Shown one piece after another: positions 1 through 7,289 of a DNA stretch of 19,964 nt. Origin of the DNA: Candidatus Kaiserbacteria bacterium RIFCSPLOWO2_02_FULL_54_13 (GTDB lineage Bacteria > Patescibacteriota > Minisyncoccia > Phycocordibacterales > Phycocordibacteraceae); contig MFMI01000008.1 of the NCBI GenBank assembly GCA_001783465.1, positions 26,990 to 46,953 on the forward strand. Direction: 5' to 3'. The notes under the pieces were generated by a model. The model was given only the letters and a program-made list of their open reading frames with translations, was not told where the DNA came from and ran no database searches. Position 1 is the stretch's first letter; each line of letters starts with the position of its first letter. The translations under genes and the position numbers were made by a program.

Positions 1-534
1 CTCGAGGTACTGACAGACCTTAAGGACGTTGTACGGGCAGGCGCCTGGAGGGTCATTAGGCCAAGACACGTACCCGACGATTGGTCGGTCTTTGCGCGTT
101 GCCACGCGCGAAACCTTGAGCCGCGTCATGTTCAGCCACGCGCCCTTGCCTTTTTGGGCGGAGTACATGCGGTCGGTGAAGGGGTCGTAGATGACACCCA
201 TCACTGGCTCGCGTCGGTACATGAGACCGAGCATGAACGTCGCCACCGGCATACCCCACGTGTAGGGAAACGTGCCGTCGACGGGGTCGCACATGATCTG
301 CCACGGACTGTCAGTCCGGTCGCTTTCTTCTTCACCGACGATGTCGACTTCGGTTGAAAGCTTGCGGATGTGGCTGATCACGAGGGCATTGATCTCGGTA
401 TCGGCCGCCGTGAGCGGGGTCGTGTCGGTCTTCACCACGCGCTCCATACCGAAATGCGTAAAGTAGGTCTTCATAACACCACCTGCGAGGTACGCAATCT
501 CACAAAGTTGGTCGAGCCGCACTGGAATGCGCAT
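1..534 (-). CDS. Inositol monophosphatase family protein (partial, 3' end outside window)
   Basis: The minus strand is open from the ATG at 534 to the window edge (178 codons, no stop). The product matches the N-terminal half of the IMPase/FBPase Mg-dependent phosphatase superfamily. It has TAADTEIN near residues 41-48, the metal-binding glutamates in VGEEES, and the signature DPVDGT followed by a Gly-Met-Pro-rich strand. These residues bind the metals used to hydrolyse sugar or inositol monophosphates. The second signature (WDxAG type) would lie beyond position 1. The ATG is preceded by AAAAGG about 10 nt upstream, so this gene appears to use a Shine-Dalgarno site, unlike most plus-strand genes here. 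The exact substrate cannot be told: inositol phosphate, 3'-phosphoadenosine phosphate and fructose bisphosphate are all possible in this superfamily. The family call is firm; the function within it is open. Confidence 0.85.
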   Translation of the reverse strand, partial: MRIPVRLDQLCEIAYLAGGVMKTYFTHFGMERVVKTDTTPLTAADTEINALVISHIRKLSTEVDIVGEEESDRTDSPWQIMCDPVDGTFPYTWGMPVATFMLGLMYRREPVMGVIYDPFTDRMYSAQKGKGAWLNMTRLKVSRVATRKDRPIVGYVSWPNDPPGACPYNVLKVCQYLE

Positions 535-590
535 GATGCTTTTTCCTTTTCATCAGGTTAATCGGGGAGGAAGGACTCATTTCCAAGGAG

Positions 591-619
591 ACAATAGCAT
601 AGCATTGTATTTTCGTCAA
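591..619 (-). promoter_or_regulatory. Sigma70-type promoter of the IMPase-family gene
   Basis: Read on the minus strand: -35 TTGACG (619-614), a 17-nt spacer, and -10 TATTGT (596-591) with a TG one base upstream (extended -10). It predicts a start near 584 and a leader of about 50 nt before the ATG at 534. This is the best classical promoter on the minus strand. Confidence 0.65.
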
Positions 620-662
620 GGTCGCCGTAATTGCCCTAAAATCGCTAGTGGTGCATAAGTGG

Positions 663-690
663 TTGTGTTTTCATACGGGTTTTGTATTAT
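663..690 (+). promoter_or_regulatory. Possible promoter of the decayed lysine-rich gene
   Basis: TTGTGT (663-668), a 16-nt spacer and TATTAT (685-690) form a plausible -35/-10 pair about 90 nt upstream of the ATG at 780. The score is moderate and it is placed by eye only. Confidence 0.35.
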
Positions 691-779
691 TGAAAGTGGC
701 GTGCGACGGTTCTTTCTCACGATTCTCCGGCACACGCTGTTTCAACGTGCTGTTCCTTTAACTCCTGATGGAGGCGGTT

Positions 780-914
780 ATGGCTACGAAGAAGGCGCTG
801 TCAGTGTGGGCCAATACGGCCTAACGTCGACCCGCGCCAAGAAAGAAAACTGCGAAAAAGAAAGCGGTAAAGTAGGCCAAAAACAAGAAGACCCGCAAAC
901 AAAGCGGGCAAAAG
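780..914 (+). pseudogene. Decayed lysine-rich, histone-like small protein gene
   Basis: A good ribosome-binding site (GGAGG at 770-774) precedes ATG 780. The frame starts MATKKA and later contains KKTAKKKAVK and KKTRK, a composition typical of short Lys/Ala-rich DNA-binding proteins (H1-like C-terminal tails). It is interrupted by TAA at 822-824 and TAG at 873-875. The second stop sits where a single base change from AAG would restore a lysine run. No frame gives an intact alternative; the longer overlapping open frame (659-967) lacks a credible start and has no recognisable character. It may be a relic, a sequencing or assembly error, or a coincidence of A-rich DNA. The rest of 535-974 holds only promoters and a hairpin. 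Confidence 0.4.
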
Positions 915-948
915 GGGGTACCTGTTGGATTGGACGGGGACCCCCTTT
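911..948. terminator. Hairpin after the decayed gene, possible terminator
   Basis: AAAGGGGGT (911-919) and ACCCCCTTT (940-948) form a 9-bp perfect stem with a 20-nt loop. There is only a short T run on the plus side. It could end the transcript of the decayed gene, or act in either direction. It lies just upstream of the promoter for the gene at 975. Confidence 0.4.
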
Positions 949-959
949 AAAAATTCCAA

Positions 960-968
960 TGTTATAAT
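960..968 (+). promoter_or_regulatory. Extended -10 promoter for a leaderless transcript (gene at 975)
   Basis: TGTTATAAT (TG at 960-961, TATAAT at 963-968) sits with 6 nt between the box and the A of ATG 975. Transcription would start at or next to the start codon. No Shine-Dalgarno sequence or good -35 box is present. Confidence 0.65.
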
Positions 969-974
969 TCCCCT

Positions 975-1208
975 ATGTCATTCCAGAGCTTTCTTCTCAA
1001 CCAATACGCGAAGTGGAAGATGAAGGGCGTGCCCAAGGAGCAAAGGGAGCAGATGACCGCGCTTGTGACGAAGGACCCACAGCTCTTTAAGAAAATCGGC
1101 GAAGAAATTGAGCGGCGTAAAAAGGGCGGCGAGAGCGAGATGAAGGCGTCAATGGAGGTGATGAAGAAGTATCGCGCCGAGCTCTCGGTGCTGATGCAAA
1201 AGAAATAA
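975..1208 (+). CDS. Small charged alpha-helical protein of unknown function
   Basis: This 77-residue protein is rich in Lys, Glu and Gln and is predicted by eye to be almost entirely helical (PKEQREQM, EEIERRKKGGESEM, MKKYRAELSVL). It has no signal peptide or membrane segment and is probably cytoplasmic. It has no cysteines and no catalytic motif. ATG 975 is supported by the extended -10 box directly upstream, which would make the mRNA leaderless. It is followed after 4 nt by a membrane-protein gene, so the two are probably cotranscribed. I do not recognise the family. Similar small helical proteins are common in Patescibacteria, but that gives no function. Confidence 0.75.
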   Translation: MSFQSFLLNQYAKWKMKGVPKEQREQMTALVTKDPQLFKKIGEEIERRKKGGESEMKASMEVMKKYRAELSVLMQKK

Positions 1209-1212
1209 TACT

Positions 1213-1710
1213 ATGTCGACACTCATTACATTTCTCGTATTCTGCCAAACGCTCGGCGCGGGCATCGGTGTCGCGGCGGCAATCTGGAGCGAGTTCACCT
1301 ATATACGGGCGATGCGGGACGGGACGGTAGACAGCGCCGAGCGCGCGCATCTTAACATCATCGCCCACGGTCTGCGCTACGGCATGGCGCTCCTCCTACT
1401 CGCGTCTCTTGGTCTCGTCGTCGCCTCGTATACCCAGCACGCGGCGCTTCAACCGGCTCTCTCTCCAACCTACTGGACGTTTATCGCGTTCGCGTTTGTG
1501 GTCATCGGCGTTTCGTGGGCGCTCTCGCGCCGACGTCTGTCCTTCCCACTCGGCTCCGCATCTCTCTTTACGGCATGGTGGTTTCTTCTCTACCTCTCGT
1601 TTGGGTGGCTGCCCTCGCTCTCCTTCGGCGCCGCCATCATGTCCTATATCGTGATGACCGCGATTTTCTATGCGGTGCTCTACTACGCGCGCCGCCTCGC
1701 GAAACCCTAG
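1213..1710 (+). CDS. Unknown integral membrane protein
   Basis: This 165-residue protein has about five hydrophobic segments: roughly residues 4-24, 52-73, 84-105, 111-130 and 134-158. Short loops separate them, and a charged loop (EFTYIRAMRDGTVDSAERAH) lies after the first. The C-terminus is basic (YARRLAKP), consistent with a cytoplasmic end. No transporter or enzyme signature is visible. It starts 4 nt after the stop of the preceding gene without a Shine-Dalgarno site, so it is probably translated from the same mRNA. It precedes pilB by 34 nt. A link with the pilus locus is possible from position alone but is not supported by sequence. Confidence 0.75.
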   Translation: MSTLITFLVFCQTLGAGIGVAAAIWSEFTYIRAMRDGTVDSAERAHLNIIAHGLRYGMALLLLASLGLVVASYTQHAALQPALSPTYWTFIAFAFVVIGVSWALSRRRLSFPLGSASLFTAWWFLLYLSFGWLPSLSFGAAIMSYIVMTAIFYAVLYYARRLAKP

Positions 1711-1744
1711 ACACTCGCTCAATTTTTTAGTACATTCACATTCT

Positions 1745-2956
1745 ATGCAGGAGCCAAAGGTTGCCGAAATATTGTCGCATCCGGCTGTCTCCATCATTTC
1801 CCTAGTGGATGCTGTTATAGAGCAGGCCTACGCACGCGGCGCATCCGATATCCATATTGACCCAAGCCGGAGTGAGCTACGGATGCGCCTGCGCATTGAT
1901 GGGGTGCTCCAGGAGGCGCAACTCTTGCCCAAGAACATCCATTCCGAGATAATTTCGCGTATCAAGGTCCTCTCGGGCATGCGCACTGACGAGCATCAGA
2001 TGACGCAGGACGGCCGCTTCCGCCACCAATTCCCAAACGGAGAGACACTTGATATCCGCGTTTCTATCGCCCCGACCTACCACGGAGAGAACGTCGTCCT
2101 CCGCCTCCTCTCGGACAAGGCGGCGAACTACACGCTCGAGATACTCGGCTTCAGCGCTGTTGACCGCACGAAGATGCTCGCCGCCATTAGGCGACCCAAT
2201 GGAATGATTCTCTCCACCGGTCCGACCGGTTCGGGCAAGACGACAACCCTGTACACGCTCATTAAAATGCTTAATTCGCCGGAAGTCTCTATCGTCACCA
2301 TTGAGGACCCTATTGAGTACGCGGTAGACCGTGTGGAGCAGATACAGGTAAATCCTCGCACAGGACTCACCTTCGCCAATGGGCTCCGCTCCGTCCTGCG
2401 TCAGGACCCGAACATCATCATGGTCGGAGAGATACGCGATTCAGAAACCGCCTCCATCGCCGTCAATACCGCGCTTACCGGCCACCTCCTCCTCTCAACG
2501 CTCCACACTAACGATGCCGCAACCACGCTCCCGCGCCTCTTGGATATGGGCATTGACGCCTACCTCGTTGCGTCAACCATCAATATCGCCATCGGCCAAC
2601 GGCTCGTCCGCAAAATCTGCCACGAATGCAAAGAGGAGTGGGTCGTCAACACAGCGGCGGAAGAGACGCTCGCCGCCATTCCGCTCAAGACACCGGTTAA
2701 AGAAGGGGACGTTTTCTATCACGGCAGGGGGTGTAGAGCATGCGGGGACTTCGGCTACACCGGCCGGCTCTGCATCAGCGAAGTCCTTGTCGCCGATGCG
2801 GCTATCCGCGAGGCCATCATGCGCAAGGCCTCTGCGGCCGAGTTGCGCAAGCTCGCTATCAAGGGGGGCATGACCACGATGCTTGAAGACGGCTTTGCCA
2901 AAGCGCGCGAGGGTCACACGAGCATTGAAGAAGTACTTCGCGTTGTCTATGAGTAA
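1745..2956 (+). CDS. pilB: Type IV pilus assembly ATPase PilB/GspE (short form)
   Basis: This is the hexameric cytoplasmic ATPase that powers pilus extension. The N2 domain begins near residue 15 (GASDIHIDP at 32-40). The motor domain shows Walker A GPTGSGKT (159-166), the Asp box TIEDPIEY (185-192), Walker B IIMVGEIRD (224-232) and the His box HLLLSTLHTND (247-257). Four cysteines (292, 295, 330, 333) form the zinc site typical of PilB/GspE rather than PilT. At 403 residues it lacks the N1 domain that makes PilB about 560 residues elsewhere. ATG 1745 was chosen over an in-frame ATG at 1670 because the extra residues overlap the preceding gene and look non-native. A TACATT box 8 nt upstream may give a near-leaderless message. 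It overlaps pilC by 8 nt. Confidence 0.95.
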   Translation: MQEPKVAEILSHPAVSIISLVDAVIEQAYARGASDIHIDPSRSELRMRLRIDGVLQEAQLLPKNIHSEIISRIKVLSGMRTDEHQMTQDGRFRHQFPNGETLDIRVSIAPTYHGENVVLRLLSDKAANYTLEILGFSAVDRTKMLAAIRRPNGMILSTGPTGSGKTTTLYTLIKMLNSPEVSIVTIEDPIEYAVDRVEQIQVNPRTGLTFANGLRSVLRQDPNIIMVGEIRDSETASIAVNTALTGHLLLSTLHTNDAATTLPRLLDMGIDAYLVASTINIAIGQRLVRKICHECKEEWVVNTAAEETLAAIPLKTPVKEGDVFYHGRGCRACGDFGYTGRLCISEVLVADAAIREAIMRKASAAELRKLAIKGGMTTMLEDGFAKAREGHTSIEEVLRVVYE

Positions 2957-4046
2957 GGCGCCGTTTTTGGTTTTCTCCATCTCCAGTTTCTCCTTCATTC
3001 GCTTCTCAACCAAAGAGCAGACCCTCTTCGCCAAACGAATGTCGTTTCTCGTGAAGGCGGGCGTGCCGCTCATCGAATGTCTCCATCTCATCCGCGCGCA
3101 GACGAAGTCAAACAGCAAGAAGCGCGTCTACGATTCAATCATCGCTGATATTGCCAACGGACAATATCTCTCAACCAGTCTCGGGAAGTTCAAACGTTTT
3201 TTCGGCGAATTCGCGATTAACCTCATCCGCGTGGGCGAAGAGAGCGGCATCTTAAGCCAGAATCTCGCGTATCTCGCTGACGAACTTGAGAAAAAGCATG
3301 AGCTTCAGCGCAAGGTCATCGGCACGCTTGTCTACCCCGTCTTCATCACGGTTGCGACCTTGGGCGTTACCGCGATGCTCACGGCCTATATTTTTCCGAA
3401 GCTGATGCCGATATTCACGAGCCTCCATGTGGATTTACCCTTGACCACTCGCGTACTCATCGTTCTCTCGGCATACCTGCGTGACTGGGGTCTGCTCACG
3501 CTTCTCGGTTTTGTCATATTCGTTGTCGCGCTCCTCATTATTCGCAACCGCTTTGAGCCGGTACGCACATTCGGCGACCGTATTCTGCTTAAGATACCGC
3601 TCGCGGGAAACATCGCACACGCCTACAATCTCACCAACTTTTGCAGAACGCTCGGTCTCCTCCTCAAGAGCGGGCTTACCCTGACCGCTTCACTTGAGAT
3701 AACCGGCCAGACGACGAAGAATCGCCTCTACCGAAAGGCCTGTTTTGATATTTCAAAGCAAGTGATGCGCGGAGAGACGCTCTCAAAGGGTCTCGGCGAC
3801 CGACCGAGGCTGTATCCTGACATCCTCACTCACATGGTCGCGATAGGAGAGAAGACGGGCAGTCTCTCTACGACGCTCGCGTATCTCGGCGAAATGTACG
3901 AGGGCGAGACTGACGACTTCGCTAAGGGCCTTTCAAGCTCAATAGAGCCGGTACTTATGGTGATGATGGGACTTATGGTCGGGACCATCGCCGTCGCAGT
4001 CATTACGCCTATCTATGAAATCACCCAACATCTCTCGCCGAAGTAG
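2949..4046 (+). CDS. pilC: Type IV pilus inner-membrane platform protein PilC/GspF
   Basis: This polytopic protein couples the PilB motor to pilin insertion. Two T2SS-F repeats are visible: residues about 26-150 (LFAKRMSFLVKAGVPLIECL; GEESG) and 228-353 (FCRTLGLLLKSGLTL; GEKTGSL). Three membrane segments lie near 127-150, 180-198 and 334-355, as in the family. At 365 residues it is slightly shorter than the usual 400 or so, mainly at the N-terminus. ATG 2949 overlaps the pilB stop, which indicates translational coupling. An earlier in-frame ATG at 2883 would add 22 residues that overlap pilB coding sequence and is less likely. The gene heads the run of minor pilins that follow without gaps. 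Confidence 0.93.
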   Translation: MSKAPFLVFSISSFSFIRFSTKEQTLFAKRMSFLVKAGVPLIECLHLIRAQTKSNSKKRVYDSIIADIANGQYLSTSLGKFKRFFGEFAINLIRVGEESGILSQNLAYLADELEKKHELQRKVIGTLVYPVFITVATLGVTAMLTAYIFPKLMPIFTSLHVDLPLTTRVLIVLSAYLRDWGLLTLLGFVIFVVALLIIRNRFEPVRTFGDRILLKIPLAGNIAHAYNLTNFCRTLGLLLKSGLTLTASLEITGQTTKNRLYRKACFDISKQVMRGETLSKGLGDRPRLYPDILTHMVAIGEKTGSLSTTLAYLGEMYEGETDDFAKGLSSSIEPVLMVMMGLMVGTIAVAVITPIYEITQHLSPK

Positions 4047-4047
4047 T

Positions 4048-4506
4048 ATGAGCGGCTTACCACGAGCGCGGTCTAGTGGCTTTACTCTGCTAGAACTGAT
4101 TGTGACAGTTGCGATTTTTTCTATTCTCATAACCCTCGGGCTCTTTATGAGTTTTGAGACTTTCCGCGGCGCCTCTCATCGTTCCGAAGTGGATGTCATC
4201 GTGAGTTTATTCCAAAAGGCGCGAAGCCGCGCAATGAACAATATTGAGCAAAGCACGTGGGGCGTCTGTTACATCGCACCCAACTACGTACTACTGAAAG
4301 GCCTCGTCGCCTGCGATGTGGCGTATGTTGTTGATACCGTCAAGGCGAACGAGGTTGTCGCCGCCGCGTCGGACTTCAATACGATGTTTCCCGTTGTGAT
4401 ATTTTTGCAGTTAAGCGGCTCAACAGATGAGACGACCGTGGAGGTCAAGCAGAATGCCCGTACATCAACTATTTCTATCAATGAAGCAGGCACGATTATT
4501 TGGTAA
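4048..4506 (+). CDS. Type IV minor pilin, GspH-position
   Basis: This 152-residue prepilin has a basic leader (MSGLPRARSSG) and the peptidase site G11-F12 followed by TLLELIVTVAIF, with the conserved Glu at +5. The hydrophobic N-terminal helix runs to about residue 38. A globular part follows that includes the helix DVIVSLFQKARSRAMNN, typical of GspH/FimT-type pseudopilins. Two cysteines (in GVCY and ACDV) could form a disulfide. ATG 4048 lies 1 nt after the pilC stop. An in-frame ATG at 4015 is possible but would give a long leader. It is first of four minor pilins in the order H-I-J-K known from type II secretion. Prepilin peptidase is not in the window. Confidence 0.88.
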   Translation: MSGLPRARSSGFTLLELIVTVAIFSILITLGLFMSFETFRGASHRSEVDVIVSLFQKARSRAMNNIEQSTWGVCYIAPNYVLLKGLVACDVAYVVDTVKANEVVAAASDFNTMFPVVIFLQLSGSTDETTVEVKQNARTSTISINEAGTIIW

Positions 4507-5905
4507 ATGGAACAGGAACAAGGGAATGAGCACACTTGAGCTCCTCATCGCCTTCGCCATACTCACGCTCGCTATCGCGGCAGTCGTCCTCGTCATCTTC
4601 GGGAACCAGTCCCTCGCTATAGACACCCAGACCAACATTGAAGCTTTGAGCCGTGCGCAGGCGGGGCTTGAGTCTGCACGCGCCGCTTCTCGCTCTGACT
4701 TTGCTTCGCTCCAATCAGCCGTCGCAACAAACGATGATATGTATACAAAAAGCATCACCGTCACAGACATATCTCTTTCTACCAAGCAAGTGACGAGTTA
4801 TGTCAGTTGGTCAGAAGGCGGTCTCGTGTCGTATGTCACGTTGTCAACAATACTGACCGACTGGCTCAATCCGGCGAACAAGTGCAACCCGATTATTTCA
4901 GGAAATTGGAAGAAACCGCAATCGCTGGGCTATTTTGACCTTCCAAGTATTGAGGATGCGACAGGAGTGCATGTCGGCGGGACAAAGGTCTATCTCACGT
5001 TGAATCCGAGTGCCCCGGAAACAGACGATTTTTATATCGTGGACGCAAGCGACACATCTCTTAAGCCCATGCCGGAGTTCAGTTCGTTCTCCACAACCTA
5101 TGGGCTGACCGATGTGGTCGTCTCTGGTCTTGAAGCATATGTGACGGCCGACAGCCAAGTCGCCCAAGTACTCGTTATTGACATATCAGATTACACCACC
5201 CTTGACCCTTCAAAGATAGAAAAAAAGGTTGACCTAACCGCGTTGGGCGACAGTGCGGTGGGGAAGACGCTCGCGTACGCAGACGAAAGACTGTATGTCG
5301 GACTCACCAAGTCAAGCGGCAAAGAGTTCAGGGTCCTCGATGTCTCAACTCCTTCCTCGCCTTTGGAAATCGGCTCCGGTTATGAAATTGGCGCGGCCGT
5401 AAACGAGATTCTGATAGATAATGACATCGCGTATCTCGCGACCGCCTCGTCTACGCCGCTTATTGTCCTGGACATCTCGGGTCCTGTTCCGACCCCGATA
5501 GACGAATACGCTCCGCCTTTGTCAGTGCTCTTCGGACAGAGTCTCGCACGCAACTCTGACAACACGAGGCTTTACTTCGGCCGTACGGGCGGCAATGCGA
5601 ACCCAAAACTTCTTGCCTTTGACCCAGCCGACCTCTCAACGCCCGCGTGGACGATGAACATGAGCAAGAATAGCGGCGTCTACACCATGACGCTTCGTAG
5701 CAACTTCTTATTTATGACAACGGCAGACCCTGACGATAGCCTGCAAATATGGGACGTTTCAAGTCCTTCGTCTCCTCCCACACGCTTTGATACCGACCCT
5801 CTGAATATCCAGCAGGACTCGACTGCTGGCGCGGACTGCGCCGGCAATCTGCTCTATGTCGGACAACATGGCCAGCGGGTTCTGCAAATTATCGGACCAT
5901 CATGA
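4481..5905 (+). CDS. Minor pilin fused to a C-terminal LVIVD-type beta-propeller
   Basis: This 474-residue prepilin has leader MKQARLFGKWNRNKG, cleavage at G15-M16, Glu at +5 (MSTLE) and a hydrophobic helix to about residue 42, with a pilin stalk to about 130. The remainder is a beta-propeller. Repeated hydrophobic strands end in Asp: FYIVDAS (184), VLVIDIS (230), FRVLDVSTPSSP (283), LIVLDISGPVP (327), LLAFDPADLSTP (377) and LQIWDVSSPSSPP (421), about 45 residues apart. The only two cysteines, 135 and 453, bracket the propeller and could close the ring as a disulfide. Pilins at this position (GspI-like) are usually only about 120 residues. ATG 4481 overlaps the preceding gene by 26 nt; starting at ATG 4526 would remove the leader. 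It is likely displayed at the pilus tip, possibly as an adhesin (inference). Confidence 0.9.
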   Translation: MKQARLFGKWNRNKGMSTLELLIAFAILTLAIAAVVLVIFGNQSLAIDTQTNIEALSRAQAGLESARAASRSDFASLQSAVATNDDMYTKSITVTDISLSTKQVTSYVSWSEGGLVSYVTLSTILTDWLNPANKCNPIISGNWKKPQSLGYFDLPSIEDATGVHVGGTKVYLTLNPSAPETDDFYIVDASDTSLKPMPEFSSFSTTYGLTDVVVSGLEAYVTADSQVAQVLVIDISDYTTLDPSKIEKKVDLTALGDSAVGKTLAYADERLYVGLTKSSGKEFRVLDVSTPSSPLEIGSGYEIGAAVNEILIDNDIAYLATASSTPLIVLDISGPVPTPIDEYAPPLSVLFGQSLARNSDNTRLYFGRTGGNANPKLLAFDPADLSTPAWTMNMSKNSGVYTMTLRSNFLFMTTADPDDSLQIWDVSSPSSPPTRFDTDPLNIQQDSTAGADCAGNLLYVGQHGQRVLQIIGPS

Positions 5906-6348
5906 ACAGAGGATTCACCCTTATTGAAGCAGTTATTTACATAGGACTGTTCAGCCTTCTCATGGTCGGCGCGATTACGACAGTCTACGAGCTCTTGCAG
6001 GGGAGCGCCGCCACAAGTGCCAAGACAATGGTGCAGGATGAGGGAAACTTCGTTTTGCGCAAGATAAGTTGGGCGCTCTCCTCTGCCGCGAGTTTCAGCA
6101 TTCCCGATTCGCGCGAGCTCGTTGTTATCCAACAGAGTGGTTCAACCGTAGATATAAAGCTTGAAGGAGCCAAGGTGGCGATACGTGAGAGCTGGGCTTA
6201 CTTTCTGCCGCTCACCACAGAGAATGTGGCCGTGTCGGATCTGGTGTTTGAGGAGATACCCGCCAGCGGCGGGGCTCCCGCTGGCGTGAGAGCGACGACA
6301 ACTATCAACGGTCTTGATTTCGCCATCACTAAATATTTACGAAAATGA
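5902..6348 (+). CDS. Type IV minor pilin, GspJ-position
   Basis: This 148-residue prepilin has the very short leader MNRG, cleavage at G4-F5 and Glu at +5 (FTLIE), followed by a hydrophobic helix VIYIGLFSLLMVGAITTVY. The globular part contains GNFVLRKISWALSSA, resembling the helix after the N-terminal segment in GspJ/PilW proteins, then beta-rich sequence. It has no cysteine. Its ATG overlaps the previous stop as ATGA (5902-5905), and its own stop overlaps the next start as ATGA (6345-6348), so the minor pilins are tightly coupled in translation. It probably forms the initiation or tip complex with its neighbours. Confidence 0.87.
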   Translation: MNRGFTLIEAVIYIGLFSLLMVGAITTVYELLQGSAATSAKTMVQDEGNFVLRKISWALSSAASFSIPDSRELVVIQQSGSTVDIKLEGAKVAIRESWAYFLPLTTENVAVSDLVFEEIPASGGAPAGVRATTTINGLDFAITKYLRK

Positions 6349-6737
6349 GAACGTACCAACGCGGATTTATTGCGCTCATGTCCGCCATCATCATTTCGGC
6401 GGTATTGCTCATCACTATCGTCAGTGGAGGTTTTACTGGATGGAATAGCCGGTTCAGTGTTTTTGATTCTGAATCCAAAGACCGAAGCGCCGCGCTCGCC
6501 GATGCGTGTTTGGACACAGTCCTGCTCCGGCTCGCATATGACGCGACGTACGAGGGAGGAGAGACGATTCTTTTGGGCGACGACAGCTGTGAAATCCTCG
6601 CGGCCCAAAATCCGTTCGGCAATCCGCGGGTGTTCCCCATCCAAGCCGTATTTAACCGGGCGTATACCAATGTATTGGTTACCATAGACATAATTAGCCG
6701 GGAGATAATCTCCTGGGAAGAGATAGCTACCCTGTAA
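6345..6737 (+). CDS. Minor pilin-like protein without Glu5, GspK/PilX-position
   Basis: This 130-residue protein has leader MRTYQRG, a G7-F8 cleavage site and a hydrophobic segment IALMSAIIISAVLLITIVSGG. The fifth mature residue is Met, not the otherwise nearly invariant Glu. GspK of type II secretion also lacks Glu5 and caps the pseudopilin tip, and this protein lies in the same relative gene position. The mature domain is small, with two cysteines (in DACLDT and DDSCEIL), and lacks the large inserted domain of true GspK. Start and previous stop overlap as ATGA. It ends the pilB-pilC-HIJK run; a separate promoter precedes the next pilin. Confidence 0.8.
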   Translation: MRTYQRGFIALMSAIIISAVLLITIVSGGFTGWNSRFSVFDSESKDRSAALADACLDTVLLRLAYDATYEGGETILLGDDSCEILAAQNPFGNPRVFPIQAVFNRAYTNVLVTIDIISREIISWEEIATL

Positions 6738-6755
6738 AGCTACATAAAACTGTGG

Positions 6756-6763
6756 TGTATACT
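6756..6763 (+). promoter_or_regulatory. Likely promoter of the major-type pilin gene
   Basis: A TATACT box (6758-6763) preceded directly by TG lies 28 nt upstream of ATG 6792 in the 54-nt gap after the minor pilins. No convincing -35 or Shine-Dalgarno sequence follows. A separate promoter would let the main pilin subunit be made at higher levels than the assembly proteins. Confidence 0.45.
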
Positions 6764-6791
6764 AAGCCCGTCAGCCCTAATTTATGTATCA

Positions 6792-7250
6792 ATGAAAAAA
6801 CTCAAGAAGGGATTCACGCTCATAGAGATTTTGGTTGTCATCGGCATCATCGCCGTCTTGGCGGCTACCGTTATCGTGGCTATCAACCCGGCCCGCCAGT
6901 TCGCCCAGGCGCGCAACGCGCAACGCGTAAGCAATGTTGAATCAATCCTAAATGCGATAGGTCAGAACTTGGCGGACAACAAAGGAATATTTACGTGTAA
7001 CGGTAGCCTGTTCATATTACCCCCTATAGTAGCTGACATCGGGTCTGACGGCATTGATATCCGCCCCTGTCTCGTTCCTACGTACATGAATGAATTGCCA
7101 GTAGATCCCACGGTCGGTAAGGCTTGGGATGGAAATAGTTACGATACAGGTTACTTCGTAGTAGCTTCTTCTACCGGCCGTATTACGGTAAGCGCTCCAA
7201 CGGCTACTAGTACCTCGGAACTCAACCAAACAATCTCCATCACCCGCTAA
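6792..7250 (+). CDS. pilA: Major-type type IV pilin (PilA/GspG-like)
   Basis: This 152-residue prepilin has leader MKKLKKG, cleavage at G7-F8, TLIE with Glu at +5, then VVIGIIAVLAATVIVAINPA, the classical N-terminal helix. The INPARQFAQARNAQR stretch continues the helix as in GspG/PilA-type subunits of Gram-positive and CPR bacteria. The globular part has cysteines 69 and 93 (likely a disulfide) and a Ser/Thr-rich C-terminus. Base composition looks more A+T-rich than the flanking genes. It has its own promoter-like box and follows the minor pilins, so it is the best candidate for the main fibre subunit. T-rich sequence follows the stop (7252-7262), but no clear hairpin precedes it. Confidence 0.88.
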   Translation: MKKLKKGFTLIEILVVIGIIAVLAATVIVAINPARQFAQARNAQRVSNVESILNAIGQNLADNKGIFTCNGSLFILPPIVADIGSDGIDIRPCLVPTYMNELPVDPTVGKAWDGNSYDTGYFVVASSTGRITVSAPTATSTSELNQTISITR

Positions 7251-7289
7251 GTTTTTGTTTTTTGTGCCCCGTTCCTGTATGTTTGAGTA

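Noticed and set aside
659..967. 102-codon open frame overlapping the decayed lysine-rich gene
   Set aside because: It has no ribosome-binding site, its composition is that of a shifted lysine-rich sequence, and it runs through the hairpin at 911-948.
1396..1797. 133-codon minus-strand open frame across the membrane-protein gene
   Set aside because: It is antisense to a better-supported coding frame, is highly charged with no domain, and crosses into pilB.
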